Assembly: GCF_035918015.1 (NCBI RefSeq)
Contig: NZ_CP109132.1
Location: 806,001 to 870,000 of the forward strand
Length of the DNA stretch: 64,000 bases
Direction of reading: 5' to 3'
Source of the DNA: Streptomyces sp. NBC_01754
Lineage (GTDB): Bacteria; Actinomycetota; Actinomycetes; Streptomycetales; Streptomycetaceae
In this document: positions 33,955-43,101 of the stretch, in pieces
Numbering within the stretch: the first letter of the stretch is position 1
How the letters are laid out: the number at the start of each line of letters is the position of its first letter
Notes under the pieces: generated by a model
Database searches by the model: none
Told to the model about the DNA's origin: nothing
The model's input: only the letters and a program-made list of their open reading frames with translations
Position numbers and translations under genes: made by a program

Positions 33955-34917
33955 GTGAGACCAACCGGCACGGCGGAGCAGACCGCCGCAGCATCGAAGC
34001 GCACCGTACCGCCCGGCAGGCGACGCGGGCGTGAGACGGCACTCGGCCGACGTACCCTGCTGCTCTTCGGCGGACCGTTCGTCCTCCTCTTCGCGGCGAT
34101 GTACATCGCCCCGCTCCTCTACGCGACCGTGAGCAGTCTCTTCGTCGTCGAGCGCTCCGGCCTCGGCCTGGCCCCGCCGACCAGGCGGTTCGACCCGCTG
34201 CACAACTTCGCGCAGGCCTTCGGCGACCACGACTTCCTCGCCGGCCTCGCCCGCGTGGGCCTCTTCGCCGTCGTACAGGTACCGCTCATGCTCGGTCTGG
34301 CCCTGGGCCTTGCCCTGCTCCTGGACTCCAGGTCGGCCCGGGCCAAGGGGTTCTTCCGACTCGGCGCCTTCCTGCCCTACGCCATTCCGGGGGTCAGCGC
34401 GGCCCTGGTCTGGTCCTTCATGTACTCCTCCCAGTCGAGCCCGATCAACCACCTGCTGGAACCACTCGGCATCCACATCCCGTTCTTCGCGAACGGCGCC
34501 GTCCTGTGGTCCGTGGCGAACATCGTCACGTGGAGCTGGACCGGCTACAACATGATCATCATCTACAGCGCGCTGCAGACGATCCCCGCCGAGGTACTCG
34601 AAGCCGCCAAGATGGACGGCGCGTCCGCGCTGCGGACCGCGTGGAACATCAAGATCCCGGCCGTACGCGGCTCCCTCGTCCTCACCACGGTGTTCTCCGT
34701 CATCGGCTCGGCGCAGCTGTTCAACGAACCGGCGGTCCTCCAGCCCATCTCCAGCGGCGCGATCTCCTCGGTCTTCACCCCTGTCATGTCCGCCCAGGCC
34801 GCTGTGGCCGCCGGCAACTACCCCTACGCCGCCGCCCAGTCGGTCGTACTGGCCGTCGCGGTCGGCGTGCTGTCCTTCGTCTTCTTCAAGCTGACCAGCC
34901 GGGGTGAGAACGCATGA
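33955..34917 (+). CDS. sugar ABC transporter permease, MalF/UgpA type
   Basis: The 320-residue protein has a basic N-terminal tail and six hydrophobic segments (first at about 44-65, LLLFGGPFVLLFAAMYIA). The EAA loop for the ATPase reads EVLEAAKMDGASALRTAWNI. GTG 33955 is chosen because GGAAGAG lies upstream and the N-terminus then precedes the first membrane segment by a normal distance. It overlaps the next permease gene by 4 bases. Confidence 0.92.
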   Translation: MRPTGTAEQTAAASKRTVPPGRRRGRETALGRRTLLLFGGPFVLLFAAMYIAPLLYATVSSLFVVERSGLGLAPPTRRFDPLHNFAQAFGDHDFLAGLARVGLFAVVQVPLMLGLALGLALLLDSRSARAKGFFRLGAFLPYAIPGVSAALVWSFMYSSQSSPINHLLEPLGIHIPFFANGAVLWSVANIVTWSWTGYNMIIIYSALQTIPAEVLEAAKMDGASALRTAWNIKIPAVRGSLVLTTVFSVIGSAQLFNEPAVLQPISSGAISSVFTPVMSAQAAVAAGNYPYAAAQSVVLAVAVGVLSFVFFKLTSRGENA

Positions 34918-35798
34918 ACGCCGCCGACACACCGGACGCCCTCCGCCCCCGCGGGGCGAAGCGCGGGACGACCACGGCGAGCCGTGCTCTCACGCTGTCC
35001 CTCCTGCTGGTCTCCACCGTCTACTTCCTCTTCCCGCTGTGGTGGCTGCTGGTCTCGGTCACCAAGCCCTTCGGACGGCAGTTCAGCGGCAGCGGACTGT
35101 GGTTCGACGGATTCGACCTGTTCGGCAACATCGGCCGGCTCACCGCGCAGAACGACGGCATCTTCTGGCGCTGGATGCTCAACAGCGTCCTCTACTGCGG
35201 TATCGGCGCGCTCGCCGGTACCCTGCTGTCCGCCATGGCCGGCTATCTCCTGGCCAAGTACCGGTTCCCCGGGAGGAACGCTCTGTTCGGCACAGTACTG
35301 GCCGCCGTGCTGGTCCCCAAGATCCTCTTCACCCTCCCGCTGTATCTGATGTTCTCCGGCATCGGCCTGATCGACAACCCGCTCGCTGTGCTGCTTCCGA
35401 GCATCGTCAGCCCCTTCGGCGTCTACCTCGCACGGATCTTCGCCGCCCAGTCCGTACCGGACGAGGTCATCGAGGCGGGCCGCCTCGACGGGGCGAGCGA
35501 GTTCCGCGTCTTCCGCACCGTCGCACTGCCGATGATGCTGCCGGCGCTGGTGACGATCTTCCTCTTCCAGTTCGTCGACATCTGGAACAACTACCTGCTG
35601 CCCGCCATGGTGCTCAGCGACGACAGGCTCCAGCCCGTCACCGTCGGCCTCGTCGGCTGGAACGCCAGCCACGGCGTCGCCGTACCGGCGCCACTCGTCG
35701 TCATCGGTTCGCTGATCTCCGTCATCCCCCTCGTCATCGCCTTCCTCTCCCTGCAGCGCTTCTGGCGCGCGGGAATGACCGCGGGAGCCGTCAAGTGA
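34914..35798 (+). CDS. sugar ABC transporter permease, MalG/UgpE type
   Basis: The 294-residue protein has six membrane segments (first about 25-45), and its ATPase-contact EAA loop is EVIEAGRLDGASEFRVFRTV. It pairs with the preceding permease. Its ATG overlaps the upstream stop, and its own stop overlaps the GTG of the beta-galactosidase gene, so the operon is tightly coupled. No ATPase gene is present; Streptomyces sugar transporters of this class generally share the MsiK ATPase. Confidence 0.92.
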   Translation: MNAADTPDALRPRGAKRGTTTASRALTLSLLLVSTVYFLFPLWWLLVSVTKPFGRQFSGSGLWFDGFDLFGNIGRLTAQNDGIFWRWMLNSVLYCGIGALAGTLLSAMAGYLLAKYRFPGRNALFGTVLAAVLVPKILFTLPLYLMFSGIGLIDNPLAVLLPSIVSPFGVYLARIFAAQSVPDEVIEAGRLDGASEFRVFRTVALPMMLPALVTIFLFQFVDIWNNYLLPAMVLSDDRLQPVTVGLVGWNASHGVAVPAPLVVIGSLISVIPLVIAFLSLQRFWRAGMTAGAVK

Positions 35799-37597
35799 CA
35801 CTCACACCAAGTGCCCGTTCGCAGGCCCTTCTGACCTACGCCGAGGGTGAGTTGAGACGGGCAGGCCGACCGCACCAGGTCCTCGCCGGCACCATGCACT
35901 ACTTCCGCGTCCACCCCGACCATTGGCGCGACCGGCTGGAACGCCTGGCTGCCATGGGCCTGAACACCGTGGACACCTACATCGCCTGGAACTTCCACGA
36001 ACGGCGCCCCGGCGAACGCCGCTTCGACGGCTGGCGGGACATCGAGCGCTTCGTGCACACGGCCCAGGAGACCGGTCTCGACGTGATCGTCCGGCCCGGC
36101 CCGTACATCTGCGCCGAGTGGGACAACGGGGGCCTGCCCGCCTGGCTCACCGACCGTCCCGGCATGCGGCTGCGCTCCTCGTACACCCCGTACCTGGAGG
36201 AGGTCGCCCGCTGGTTCGACGTCCTCCTCCCCAAGATCACGCCTCTCCAGGCGTCGCACGGCGGACCCGTCGTCGCCGTCCAGGTGGAGAACGAGTACGG
36301 AAGCTACGGCGACGACCACACCTACATGCAGTGGGTGCACGACGCACTCGTCCAACGGGGCGTCACCGAACTCCTCTACACCGCCGACGGCCCCACCCAG
36401 CTGATGCTCGACGGAGGGACGCTGCCCGGCGTCCTGGCCACCGCCACCCTCGGTTCCCGACCCGACCAGGCCGCCGAGCTCTTGCGTACGCGCCGGAACG
36501 GCGAGCCGTTCGTGTGTGCGGAATTCTGGAACGGGTGGTTCGACCACTGGGGCGAGAGGCATCACACACGCTCAGCCGAGAACGCCGCCGAGACACTGGC
36601 GGAGATCATCGCCGGGGGCGGGTCGGTCAGCCTCTATCCGGCGCACGGTGGCACCAACTTCGGCCTGTGGGCCGGTGCCAACCATGCCGAGGGCGCCCTC
36701 CAGCCCACCGTCACGAGCTACGACTCCGACGCGCCGGTCGCCGAACACGGGGCCCTGACACCGAAGTTCCACACCTTCAGGGAGACGCTGCTGGCCGCCA
36801 CCGGCGCCCCGCCGAGGCCTCTGCCCCGGTCACGGCCTCTGCTGACCCCCCGGTCGCTGCCGGTGGTCTCCCGGGCCGGGCTGCTCGCCGCCCTGGAAGC
36901 CGTTTCCGACACGGTCACCTCGTCCCACCCCCTGTCCTTCGGAGAACTCGGCCAGTCGTCCGGTCTCGTCCTCTACCGTGCCCACCCCGTCCTCCCGCCC
37001 GGCCTGACCGAACTGACGGTGACCGGTCTGCACGACCGGGCCCAGGTCTTCGTGGACGGCGCCGCCGTCGGGGTACTGGCACGGGAGACGTCCTCACTGA
37101 CCGTGGAGGGCGCCGGGCACCCGGTCCGCCTCGAGCTCCTGCTCGAGAACCAGGGGCGCATCAACTACGGGCCGCTCCTGGGGCAGGGGAAGGGCATCCT
37201 GGGCGGGGTACGCGTCGAACGCCGCCTGGTGCACAACTGGACCATGTTCCCACTGCCGCTCGACGAATGGACGCCGGACGACGTGGAACGGGCGACGGCG
37301 GCCGCGGGCGGGGGAACATCCGGGTTCGCCACCGCGTGCTTCGCCGCCGAGGGAAGTGGCGACACCTTCCTCGCCCTCCCCGGCTTCGGCAAGGGCTTCG
37401 TGTGGATCAACGACTTCCTGCTCGGGCGGTACTGGAACCTCGGCCCCCAGGCCACGCTCTACGTACCGGCGCCTCTGGTCGCGCCCGGCGCCAACCGCCT
37501 GACCCTGCTGGAACTGGAGCACTTCGGCGACCGTGTGGAACTGCGCACCAGCCCCGACCTCGGGGTCCCCGAGGAGTACATCGAGTCCTTCTCCTGA
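35795..37597 (+). CDS. glycoside hydrolase family 35 beta-galactosidase
   Basis: The 600-residue protein shows the GH35 signature HGGPVVAVQVENEYGSYG with the acid/base in NE (Glu about 167) and the nucleophile in AEFWNGWFDHWG (Glu about 243). RVHPDHWRDRLERLAAMGLN and the C-terminal beta-sandwich domains (FGKGFVWINDFLLGRYW) match the family. There is no signal peptide, so it acts inside the cell on the sugar brought in by the transporter. GTG 35795 overlaps the permease stop. The operon is probably repressed by the LacI protein. Confidence 0.94.
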   Translation: MTLTPSARSQALLTYAEGELRRAGRPHQVLAGTMHYFRVHPDHWRDRLERLAAMGLNTVDTYIAWNFHERRPGERRFDGWRDIERFVHTAQETGLDVIVRPGPYICAEWDNGGLPAWLTDRPGMRLRSSYTPYLEEVARWFDVLLPKITPLQASHGGPVVAVQVENEYGSYGDDHTYMQWVHDALVQRGVTELLYTADGPTQLMLDGGTLPGVLATATLGSRPDQAAELLRTRRNGEPFVCAEFWNGWFDHWGERHHTRSAENAAETLAEIIAGGGSVSLYPAHGGTNFGLWAGANHAEGALQPTVTSYDSDAPVAEHGALTPKFHTFRETLLAATGAPPRPLPRSRPLLTPRSLPVVSRAGLLAALEAVSDTVTSSHPLSFGELGQSSGLVLYRAHPVLPPGLTELTVTGLHDRAQVFVDGAAVGVLARETSSLTVEGAGHPVRLELLLENQGRINYGPLLGQGKGILGGVRVERRLVHNWTMFPLPLDEWTPDDVERATAAAGGGTSGFATACFAAEGSGDTFLALPGFGKGFVWINDFLLGRYWNLGPQATLYVPAPLVAPGANRLTLLELEHFGDRVELRTSPDLGVPEEYIESFS

Positions 37598-37767
37598 CCG
37601 CCCCCGCCCCGGGTGGGGCTCTCCGGTGCGGGCGGGAGGCCGGCGTCGAGGCCGGTGCCGTCGTCCCTCCACTCCGAGGGGAGCCGCCGCCCTCCCCCTG
37701 ACCTGGAGGTTCCTCCATCACACGCATGGTTCGGAACCTGTACGGACGCCCGGTAAACTCCCGAAAC

Positions 37768-39210
37768 GTGACTGCTGTGTCTGCGAAGCCTCGCATCCCC
37801 AATGTCCTGGCCGGCCGCTATGCCTCTGCGGAGCTGGCCGATCTCTGGTCCCCCGAGCAGAAGGTGAAGCTGGAACGCCGGCTGTGGCTGGCGGTGCTGC
37901 GCGCGCAGAAGGACCTCGGGATCGAGGTGCCGGACGCGGCGCCCGCCGACTACGAGCGGGTGGTGGACCAGGTCGACCTCGCCTCGATCGCCGAGCGCGA
38001 GAAGATCACGCGCCACGACGTGAAGGCCCGGATCGAGGAGTTCAACGCTCTCGCCGGCCATGAGCAGGTGCACAAGGGCATGACCTCGCGGGACCTCACC
38101 GAGAACGTCGAGCAGTTGCAGATCCGGCTCTCGCTGGAACTGATGCGCGACCGTACGGTGGCGGTGCTGGCACGCCTCGGCAAGCTGGCGGCCGAGTACC
38201 GGGAGCTGGTCCTCGCGGGCCGCTCGCACAACGTGGCCGCGCAGGCCACCACACTGGGCAAGCGCTTCGCGACCGCCGCCGACGAGCTGCTGGTGGCGTA
38301 CGGACGGCTGGAGGACCTGCTCGACCGCTACCCGCTGCGCGGCATCAAGGGGCCCGTGGGTACGGCCCAGGACATGCTCGACCTGCTCGGTGGCGACGCC
38401 GACAAGCTCGCCGAGCTGGAGCAGCGCGTCGCCGGGCATCTCGGCTTCACCCGGTCCTTCACCTCCGTCGGCCAGGTCTACCCCCGCTCGCTCGACTACG
38501 ACGTGGTGACGGCGCTGGTGCAGCTGGCCGCCGCCCCCTCGTCGGTGGCCAAGACGATCCGGCTGATGGCCGGGCACGAACTGGTGACCGAGGGCTTCAA
38601 GCCGGGCCAGGTCGGATCGTCGGCGATGCCTCACAAGATGAACACCCGCTCCTGTGAGCGTGTGAACGGCCTGATGGTCATCCTGCGCGGCTACGCCTCG
38701 ATGACCGGCGAGCTGGCGGGCGACCAGTGGAACGAGGGCGACGTGTCCTGTTCCGTGGTCCGCCGGGTCGCCCTGCCGGACGCCTTCTTCGCGTTCGACG
38801 GCCTGCTGGAGACCTTCCTCACCGTGCTCGACGAGTTCGGTGCGTTCCCCGCCGTCGTGGCGCGCGAGCTCGACCGCTACCTGCCGTTCCTCGCCACGAC
38901 CAAGGTGCTGATGGGGGCCGTGCGGGCGGGGGTCGGCCGCGAGGTCGCCCATGAGGCGATCAAGGAGCACGCGGTGGCCTCGGCGCTGGCCATGCGGGAG
39001 CAGGGTGCCGAACGCAACGAGCTGCTGGACAGGCTGGCCGCCGACGCCCGTATCCCGCTCGACCGCGCCCGGCTGGACGCTCTGATGGAGGACAAGCTCT
39101 CCTTCACCGGTGCGGCCGGCGACCAGGTCACGGCGCTGATGACCAGGATCGAGAAGATCACCGGGCAGCACCCGGAAGCCGCCGGTTACGCCCCGGGATC
39201 CATCCTCTGA
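37768..39210 (+). CDS. purB: adenylosuccinate lyase
   Basis: The 480-residue enzyme acts twice in purine synthesis, on SAICAR and on adenylosuccinate. Family motifs are present: HKGMTSRDLTENVEQ, GRSHNVAAQATTLGKR with the active-site His, and the fumarase signature GSSAMPHKMN. GTG 37768 is chosen over an upstream ATG at 37726 because the following VTAVSAKPRIPNVLAGRYAS reads like other actinomycete PurB starts. It is followed 16 bases later by a glycosylase gene, so the two may be cotranscribed. Confidence 0.95.
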   Translation: MTAVSAKPRIPNVLAGRYASAELADLWSPEQKVKLERRLWLAVLRAQKDLGIEVPDAAPADYERVVDQVDLASIAEREKITRHDVKARIEEFNALAGHEQVHKGMTSRDLTENVEQLQIRLSLELMRDRTVAVLARLGKLAAEYRELVLAGRSHNVAAQATTLGKRFATAADELLVAYGRLEDLLDRYPLRGIKGPVGTAQDMLDLLGGDADKLAELEQRVAGHLGFTRSFTSVGQVYPRSLDYDVVTALVQLAAAPSSVAKTIRLMAGHELVTEGFKPGQVGSSAMPHKMNTRSCERVNGLMVILRGYASMTGELAGDQWNEGDVSCSVVRRVALPDAFFAFDGLLETFLTVLDEFGAFPAVVARELDRYLPFLATTKVLMGAVRAGVGREVAHEAIKEHAVASALAMREQGAERNELLDRLAADARIPLDRARLDALMEDKLSFTGAAGDQVTALMTRIEKITGQHPEAAGYAPGSIL

Positions 39211-39226
39211 CGGCCGCGGCTGCCCG

Positions 39227-39805
39227 ATGACACCCGAGGAACTCCGGGCCGCCGGTGACCGCGTCGTACCGGACGTGGTCACCGGCGGTCTGCGTGTGCT
39301 GTTCTGCGGCATCAACCCGAGCCTGACCGCCGCGGCGACGGGTCATCACTTCGCCCATCCCGGCAACCGGTTCTGGCCGGTACTCCACCTGTCGGGTTTC
39401 ACCCCTCGGCGGCTGAGGCCCGCGGAACAGAGCGAGCTGCCGGGATACGGGCTGGGCATCACCAACGTGGTGGCCAGGGCCACGGCCCGGGCGGACGAAC
39501 TGAGCCCCGGCGAATACCGCGCGGGCGGGCAGGCCCTGTCGGCGAAGGTGGCGGAACTGGGTCCTCTCTGGCTCGCCGTCGTCGGCGTCACCGCCTATCG
39601 CACGGCCTTCGGTGAACGCCGTGCACGCATCGGCCCCCAGGAACGCACCATCGGTGGCGCCAGGGTCTGGGCGCTGCCCAATCCGAGTGGTCTCAACGCC
39701 CACTGGACGGCGACGACGATGACGGCCGAGTACGCCCGGCTGCGGGAGGCCGTCGATCAGGAGCCAGGGTCCTCCGCGTCCGAGCCGGCCCCTGGTCCCG
39801 GCTGA
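39227..39805 (+). CDS. mug: mismatch-specific uracil/thymine DNA glycosylase
   Basis: The 192-residue protein belongs to the Mug/TDG group: LFCGINPSLTAAATGHHFAH contains the GINPS motif with the catalytic Asn, FWPVLHLSGF follows, and NPSGLNAHW closes the active site. It would remove U or modified T from G mismatches. The tail after residue 175 is low-complexity. It starts 16 bases after purB, and both run rightward. Confidence 0.9.
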   Translation: MTPEELRAAGDRVVPDVVTGGLRVLFCGINPSLTAAATGHHFAHPGNRFWPVLHLSGFTPRRLRPAEQSELPGYGLGITNVVARATARADELSPGEYRAGGQALSAKVAELGPLWLAVVGVTAYRTAFGERRARIGPQERTIGGARVWALPNPSGLNAHWTATTMTAEYARLREAVDQEPGSSASEPAPGPG

Positions 39806-39928
39806 GCGGGTCGTGGTGGGCCGGGGTGCTGCACTGCCGAGGACGTGGAGTACACGGAAACCCCTCGGCGTGTGCGGGACGGGCTGTGTGCGATCGCCAC
39901 GGCCGTCACGCCGTGCCGGCCCCGGTGG

Positions 39929-40366
39929 TCAGGGCGGGTCGACGGACGTCACCAGGACGCTCAACTCGCAGCCCGTGCCGTCGCGCTCGAGGTGGAGTGT
40001 CACCGTGATCCACCGGTCGTCCATCCGCCACAGCGGAAGGTGTTCGCAGCCGAGCACGGTATCGGCCCAGGGTTCCGCCATCTCCTCCCCCGCGAGCAGC
40101 CGTTCCCGCGCACTCCACAGGCTGACGGCCTGGGGTTCACCCCATCGCAGCGTGAGCAGCGTGACCAAGGCGTCGTGGTCCGCCTGGCATTGCGCCCGCC
40201 GTTCCACGTGATCCTCCTCGTCCGCGGACCACGACACCTCCTCCCCGTACAGGTGGACGGTGTGGAACCCGGGCCCGCTGACTCCTGAGCCCGACGCGGT
40301 GCGCTCCGAGGGGAATTCCCGGGAGCGCACTCCGTCGATGAGGCGGAGGTGATGTGCGGTGGTCAT
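39929..40366 (-). CDS. conserved hypothetical protein
   Basis: This 145-residue protein starts MTTAHHLRLIDGVRSREFPS and contains LYGEEVSWSADEEDHVERRA and WADTVLGCEHLPLWRMDDRW. The acidic, Trp-containing make-up resembles small soluble proteins of unknown function in Streptomyces. No catalytic motif is evident. ATG 40366 is used; the frame upstream to 40408 looks unrelated. It converges on the mug gene. Confidence 0.65.
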   Translation of the reverse strand: MTTAHHLRLIDGVRSREFPSERTASGSGVSGPGFHTVHLYGEEVSWSADEEDHVERRAQCQADHDALVTLLTLRWGEPQAVSLWSARERLLAGEEMAEPWADTVLGCEHLPLWRMDDRWITVTLHLERDGTGCELSVLVTSVDPP

Positions 40367-40654
40367 GCCGTCAGTAAACCGTCTCCCACTGACACATGGG
40401 CTCCGCACCCGCTCTGACCGGCAGTCGGCCGGACCCGTCTCGCGGGCGTCGTACGCGCCGCGCGGAAACCCGGCCTCCTGGGGCCCTCCAGGCTTTCCGG
40501 CGCAGAAGGCCCGAGGCGCGTCCGGTGGCGTCCCCGGCCGCTTCGACGGAGGCGGCGAAGGTCACCTCTCGATACCGGCTTCGGACGTCTGTCGCTCCTG
40601 GGCCGGGCAACGAGTACGATCCGCAGACACGCGCGCGACCTGGGAGGACACACC

Positions 40655-41812
40655 GTGAGCCGGCTGACCGGTGGGGACCCGTCTCTGCTGCGGCGGATCA
40701 ATTCCGCGGTGGTGCTGCATGCCCTGCGAGGGGCTCATTCGCCGACTCTCACGGACCTCACGCGCGTCACCGGGCTCTCCCGTCCCACGGTGGAGGGTGT
40801 GATCGAGGGGCTCTTCGAGGCCGGTCTGGTCGTCGAGGCCGTACCCGAGGACGGTGCGACGCGGCGACAGGGCCGCCCTGCCCGGCGTTTCAGGTTCCGA
40901 GCCGAGGCGGGTTACCTGCTGGGCGTCGAGATCGGCTCGCACCGGGTCTCCGCCCTGTTGTCCGGGCTGGACGGCCGGATCATCGGTGCCGGGTCCCGGG
41001 CGGTCTCCGAGACCGCCTGCGCGGACACCAGGCTCGACCAGGTCAGGGCGGTGATAGCCGATGTGCTGCGGCGCACCGGTGTCACCCGCAGCAGTCTGCG
41101 CGCGGTCGGCGTGGGCAGCCCCGGGATCGTGGAGGCGGACGGCACCGTGCGGCTCGGGACGGCGCTCCCCGACTGGACGGGGCTTCCGCTCGGTGAGCGG
41201 CTGCGGCGTTCCTTCCGCTGTCCCGTGCTGGTCGAGAACGACGCCAACGCGGCCGCGGTGGCCGAACACTGGAAGGGCGCGGCCACCGAGTCCGACGACA
41301 TCGTCTTCGTCCTGGCGGGCCTGAGTCCGGGAGCCGGTTCGCTGATCGGGGGCCGCTTGCACCGGGGGTTCGGCGGTGCGGCGGGGGAGATCGGGGCGCT
41401 GCATCTGCTGGGCCGTGACGTCACGCCCGAGCATCTGCTCTCCACGACGGACACTCCTCTGGACCCGCTGGACGAGCACGCGGTCGCCGCCGTGTTCGCC
41501 AAGGCACGCCACGGTGACCTGGGCGCGCAGGCGGCCGTGGAGAGGTTCATCCAGCGGCTGGTGCACGACGTCGCGGCCCTGGCGCTGGCCCTTGATCCGG
41601 AGCTGGTGGTCGTCGGCGGCTGGGCCGCCGGGCTGGACGGTGTGCTGGACCCCCTCCGCGAGGAGCTGGCGCGCTACTGCCTGCGCCCGCCCCGGGTGGC
41701 TCTCTCCCTGCTGGGTGAGGCGGCCGTCGCCACGGGCGCCCTGCGGCTTGCCCTGGACCACGTTGAGAAGCAGCTCTTCGCGGTGGAGGGAACGGTGACG
41801 GCCCGCCGCTGA
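40655..41812 (+). CDS. ROK-family transcriptional regulator
   Basis: The 385-residue protein has an N-terminal winged helix (LTDLTRVTGLSRPTVEGVIE, about residues 30-50) and a ROK domain with GVGSPGIVEADG, VLVENDANAAAVAE and a GFGGAAGEIGALH segment. The Cys-rich zinc motif typical of sugar-kinase ROK proteins is absent, so it is probably a regulator without strong kinase activity. GTG 40655 follows GGGAGGA. A GntR gene lies downstream on the opposite strand. Confidence 0.9.
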   Translation: MSRLTGGDPSLLRRINSAVVLHALRGAHSPTLTDLTRVTGLSRPTVEGVIEGLFEAGLVVEAVPEDGATRRQGRPARRFRFRAEAGYLLGVEIGSHRVSALLSGLDGRIIGAGSRAVSETACADTRLDQVRAVIADVLRRTGVTRSSLRAVGVGSPGIVEADGTVRLGTALPDWTGLPLGERLRRSFRCPVLVENDANAAAVAEHWKGAATESDDIVFVLAGLSPGAGSLIGGRLHRGFGGAAGEIGALHLLGRDVTPEHLLSTTDTPLDPLDEHAVAAVFAKARHGDLGAQAAVERFIQRLVHDVAALALALDPELVVVGGWAAGLDGVLDPLREELARYCLRPPRVALSLLGEAAVATGALRLALDHVEKQLFAVEGTVTARR

Positions 41813-41972
41813 CGCGACGGGCCGTACGGGACGGACCGGTGGTCCCGCCGGGGGCTCCGGCCGGAACCGCGGCGCCGTGGAAGAGGTGGCGGGGCCATGG
41901 CACAGCGGTCGCGCTACGTGGCGACCGGACCGTGGTGGCGCCCGAAGGGGCGCCGGCCGCGGCGTCCTCGCG

Positions 41973-42767
41973 TCAGGAGGCCTGGCGCGTCTGCGTCTCT
42001 TCCTCGTGACTGATCTCCAGGGCCCCGGAGTCCCCGAAGGTGAGGCGGCAGGTGTCCGCGCGGTAGGTCGCCACGGACACGGCCACGGTGCCGGAGGCGG
42101 CGACGTAGCGTGTCGTGACCACCAGGACCGGCGCGCCCGGAAGCCGGTCCAGCTCCTTGGCGTCGTCCGCGCGGGCCGAGCCGAGCTCCACGGAGCGGTC
42201 CTGGCCGTCGAACCCCCGCCGGTGCAGCTCCCGAAGGACGCTCCTGGCCCTGGCGGGGCCGGACGGCACCTCGATCGCCGAGAGTTCGGGTACGGACGAC
42301 GTCGGGACGTAGAGGAGTTCCGCGGCGACGGCCTGCCCGTGGGTGAGCCGGATGCGGCGCACCAGGTGCACGGGGGCATCGGCAACGATGTCAAGGAGGG
42401 CGGCCACGGATGCCGGCGCGGTCGCGGTGGTGCACTCGACGGGCTGCCACGCCTCGTCCGTACCGCCGCCGTCCGCCCAGTCGTGCTGTACGGCCGCGAC
42501 GGCGACCCCGACCCGCGGAGGGGCGACCGTCGTGCCCACGCCTCGGCGCCGCTGTAGTCGGCCTTCCAGCTCCAGCTGCTCCAGCGCCTGCCGCAGCGTG
42601 GCCCTGGCCACACCGAAACGCGCCGCCAGATCACGCTCGTTGGGCAGGATCTCGCCCACCGTGAAGTCCGAGTCGAGCGCCTCACCGAGCACGGTCTTGA
42701 GATGCCAGTACTTCGGCTCCTGCACCGATCCCAGCTGCGTGGTCCCCACCCTGTCCTCCGCAATCAC
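41973..42767 (-). CDS. GntR-family regulator, HutC/DasR type
   Basis: The 264-residue protein has a GntR winged helix (LPNERDLAARFGVARATLRQ, then ALEQLELEGRL; about residues 42-72) and a UTRA ligand domain (VHLVRRIRLTHGQAVAAELL). DasR and its relatives have this architecture and bind N-acetylglucosamine phosphates or other sugar phosphates. A TTGGTC-AA-GACCAA palindrome 75 bases upstream resembles the DasR consensus, so autoregulation is likely. It converges with the ROK gene. Confidence 0.9.
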   Translation of the reverse strand: MIAEDRVGTTQLGSVQEPKYWHLKTVLGEALDSDFTVGEILPNERDLAARFGVARATLRQALEQLELEGRLQRRRGVGTTVAPPRVGVAVAAVQHDWADGGGTDEAWQPVECTTATAPASVAALLDIVADAPVHLVRRIRLTHGQAVAAELLYVPTSSVPELSAIEVPSGPARARSVLRELHRRGFDGQDRSVELGSARADDAKELDRLPGAPVLVVTTRYVAASGTVAVSVATYRADTCRLTFGDSGALEISHEEETQTRQAS

Positions 42768-42841
42768 CCGGCGTATTTTCCGCGATGTTCTTTATTAAAG
42801 GTTCCTGCCTTAACGTGTCGACCTTAGGGGCGCCCACCACC

Positions 42842-42855
42842 TTGGTCAAGACCAA
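42842..42855. promoter_or_regulatory. dre-like operator upstream of the GntR gene
   Basis: TTGGTC AA GACCAA is a perfect 6-bp inverted repeat. DasR sites have the centre TGGTCTAGACCA, so this differs only in the two middle bases. It lies upstream of the leftward GntR gene. The rest of the 334-base gap (42768-43101) holds no gene I can support. Confidence 0.6.
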
Positions 42856-43101
42856 TCCTCGCCCGTCGACGGAGCGAAACGGTCCTTTGCCGCAGAGCGT
42901 TCACAGGACGTTCGTGGTGCCGTGGCCCGGCGCGGCGCAAAACCCCACGTCCGGACGGCCGGACACGGGACGACCAGGAGCCGGGCGGAAAGTGGTGCGG
43001 AGCCGACGAGCCGATCGTCCGCCGCCGTCCGACAGCCTCCCGTCCACCGCGGCGGACGGCTTCGGCCGGCCGGAACCCGGTCCGGACCGGGTCAGACCGG
43101 A

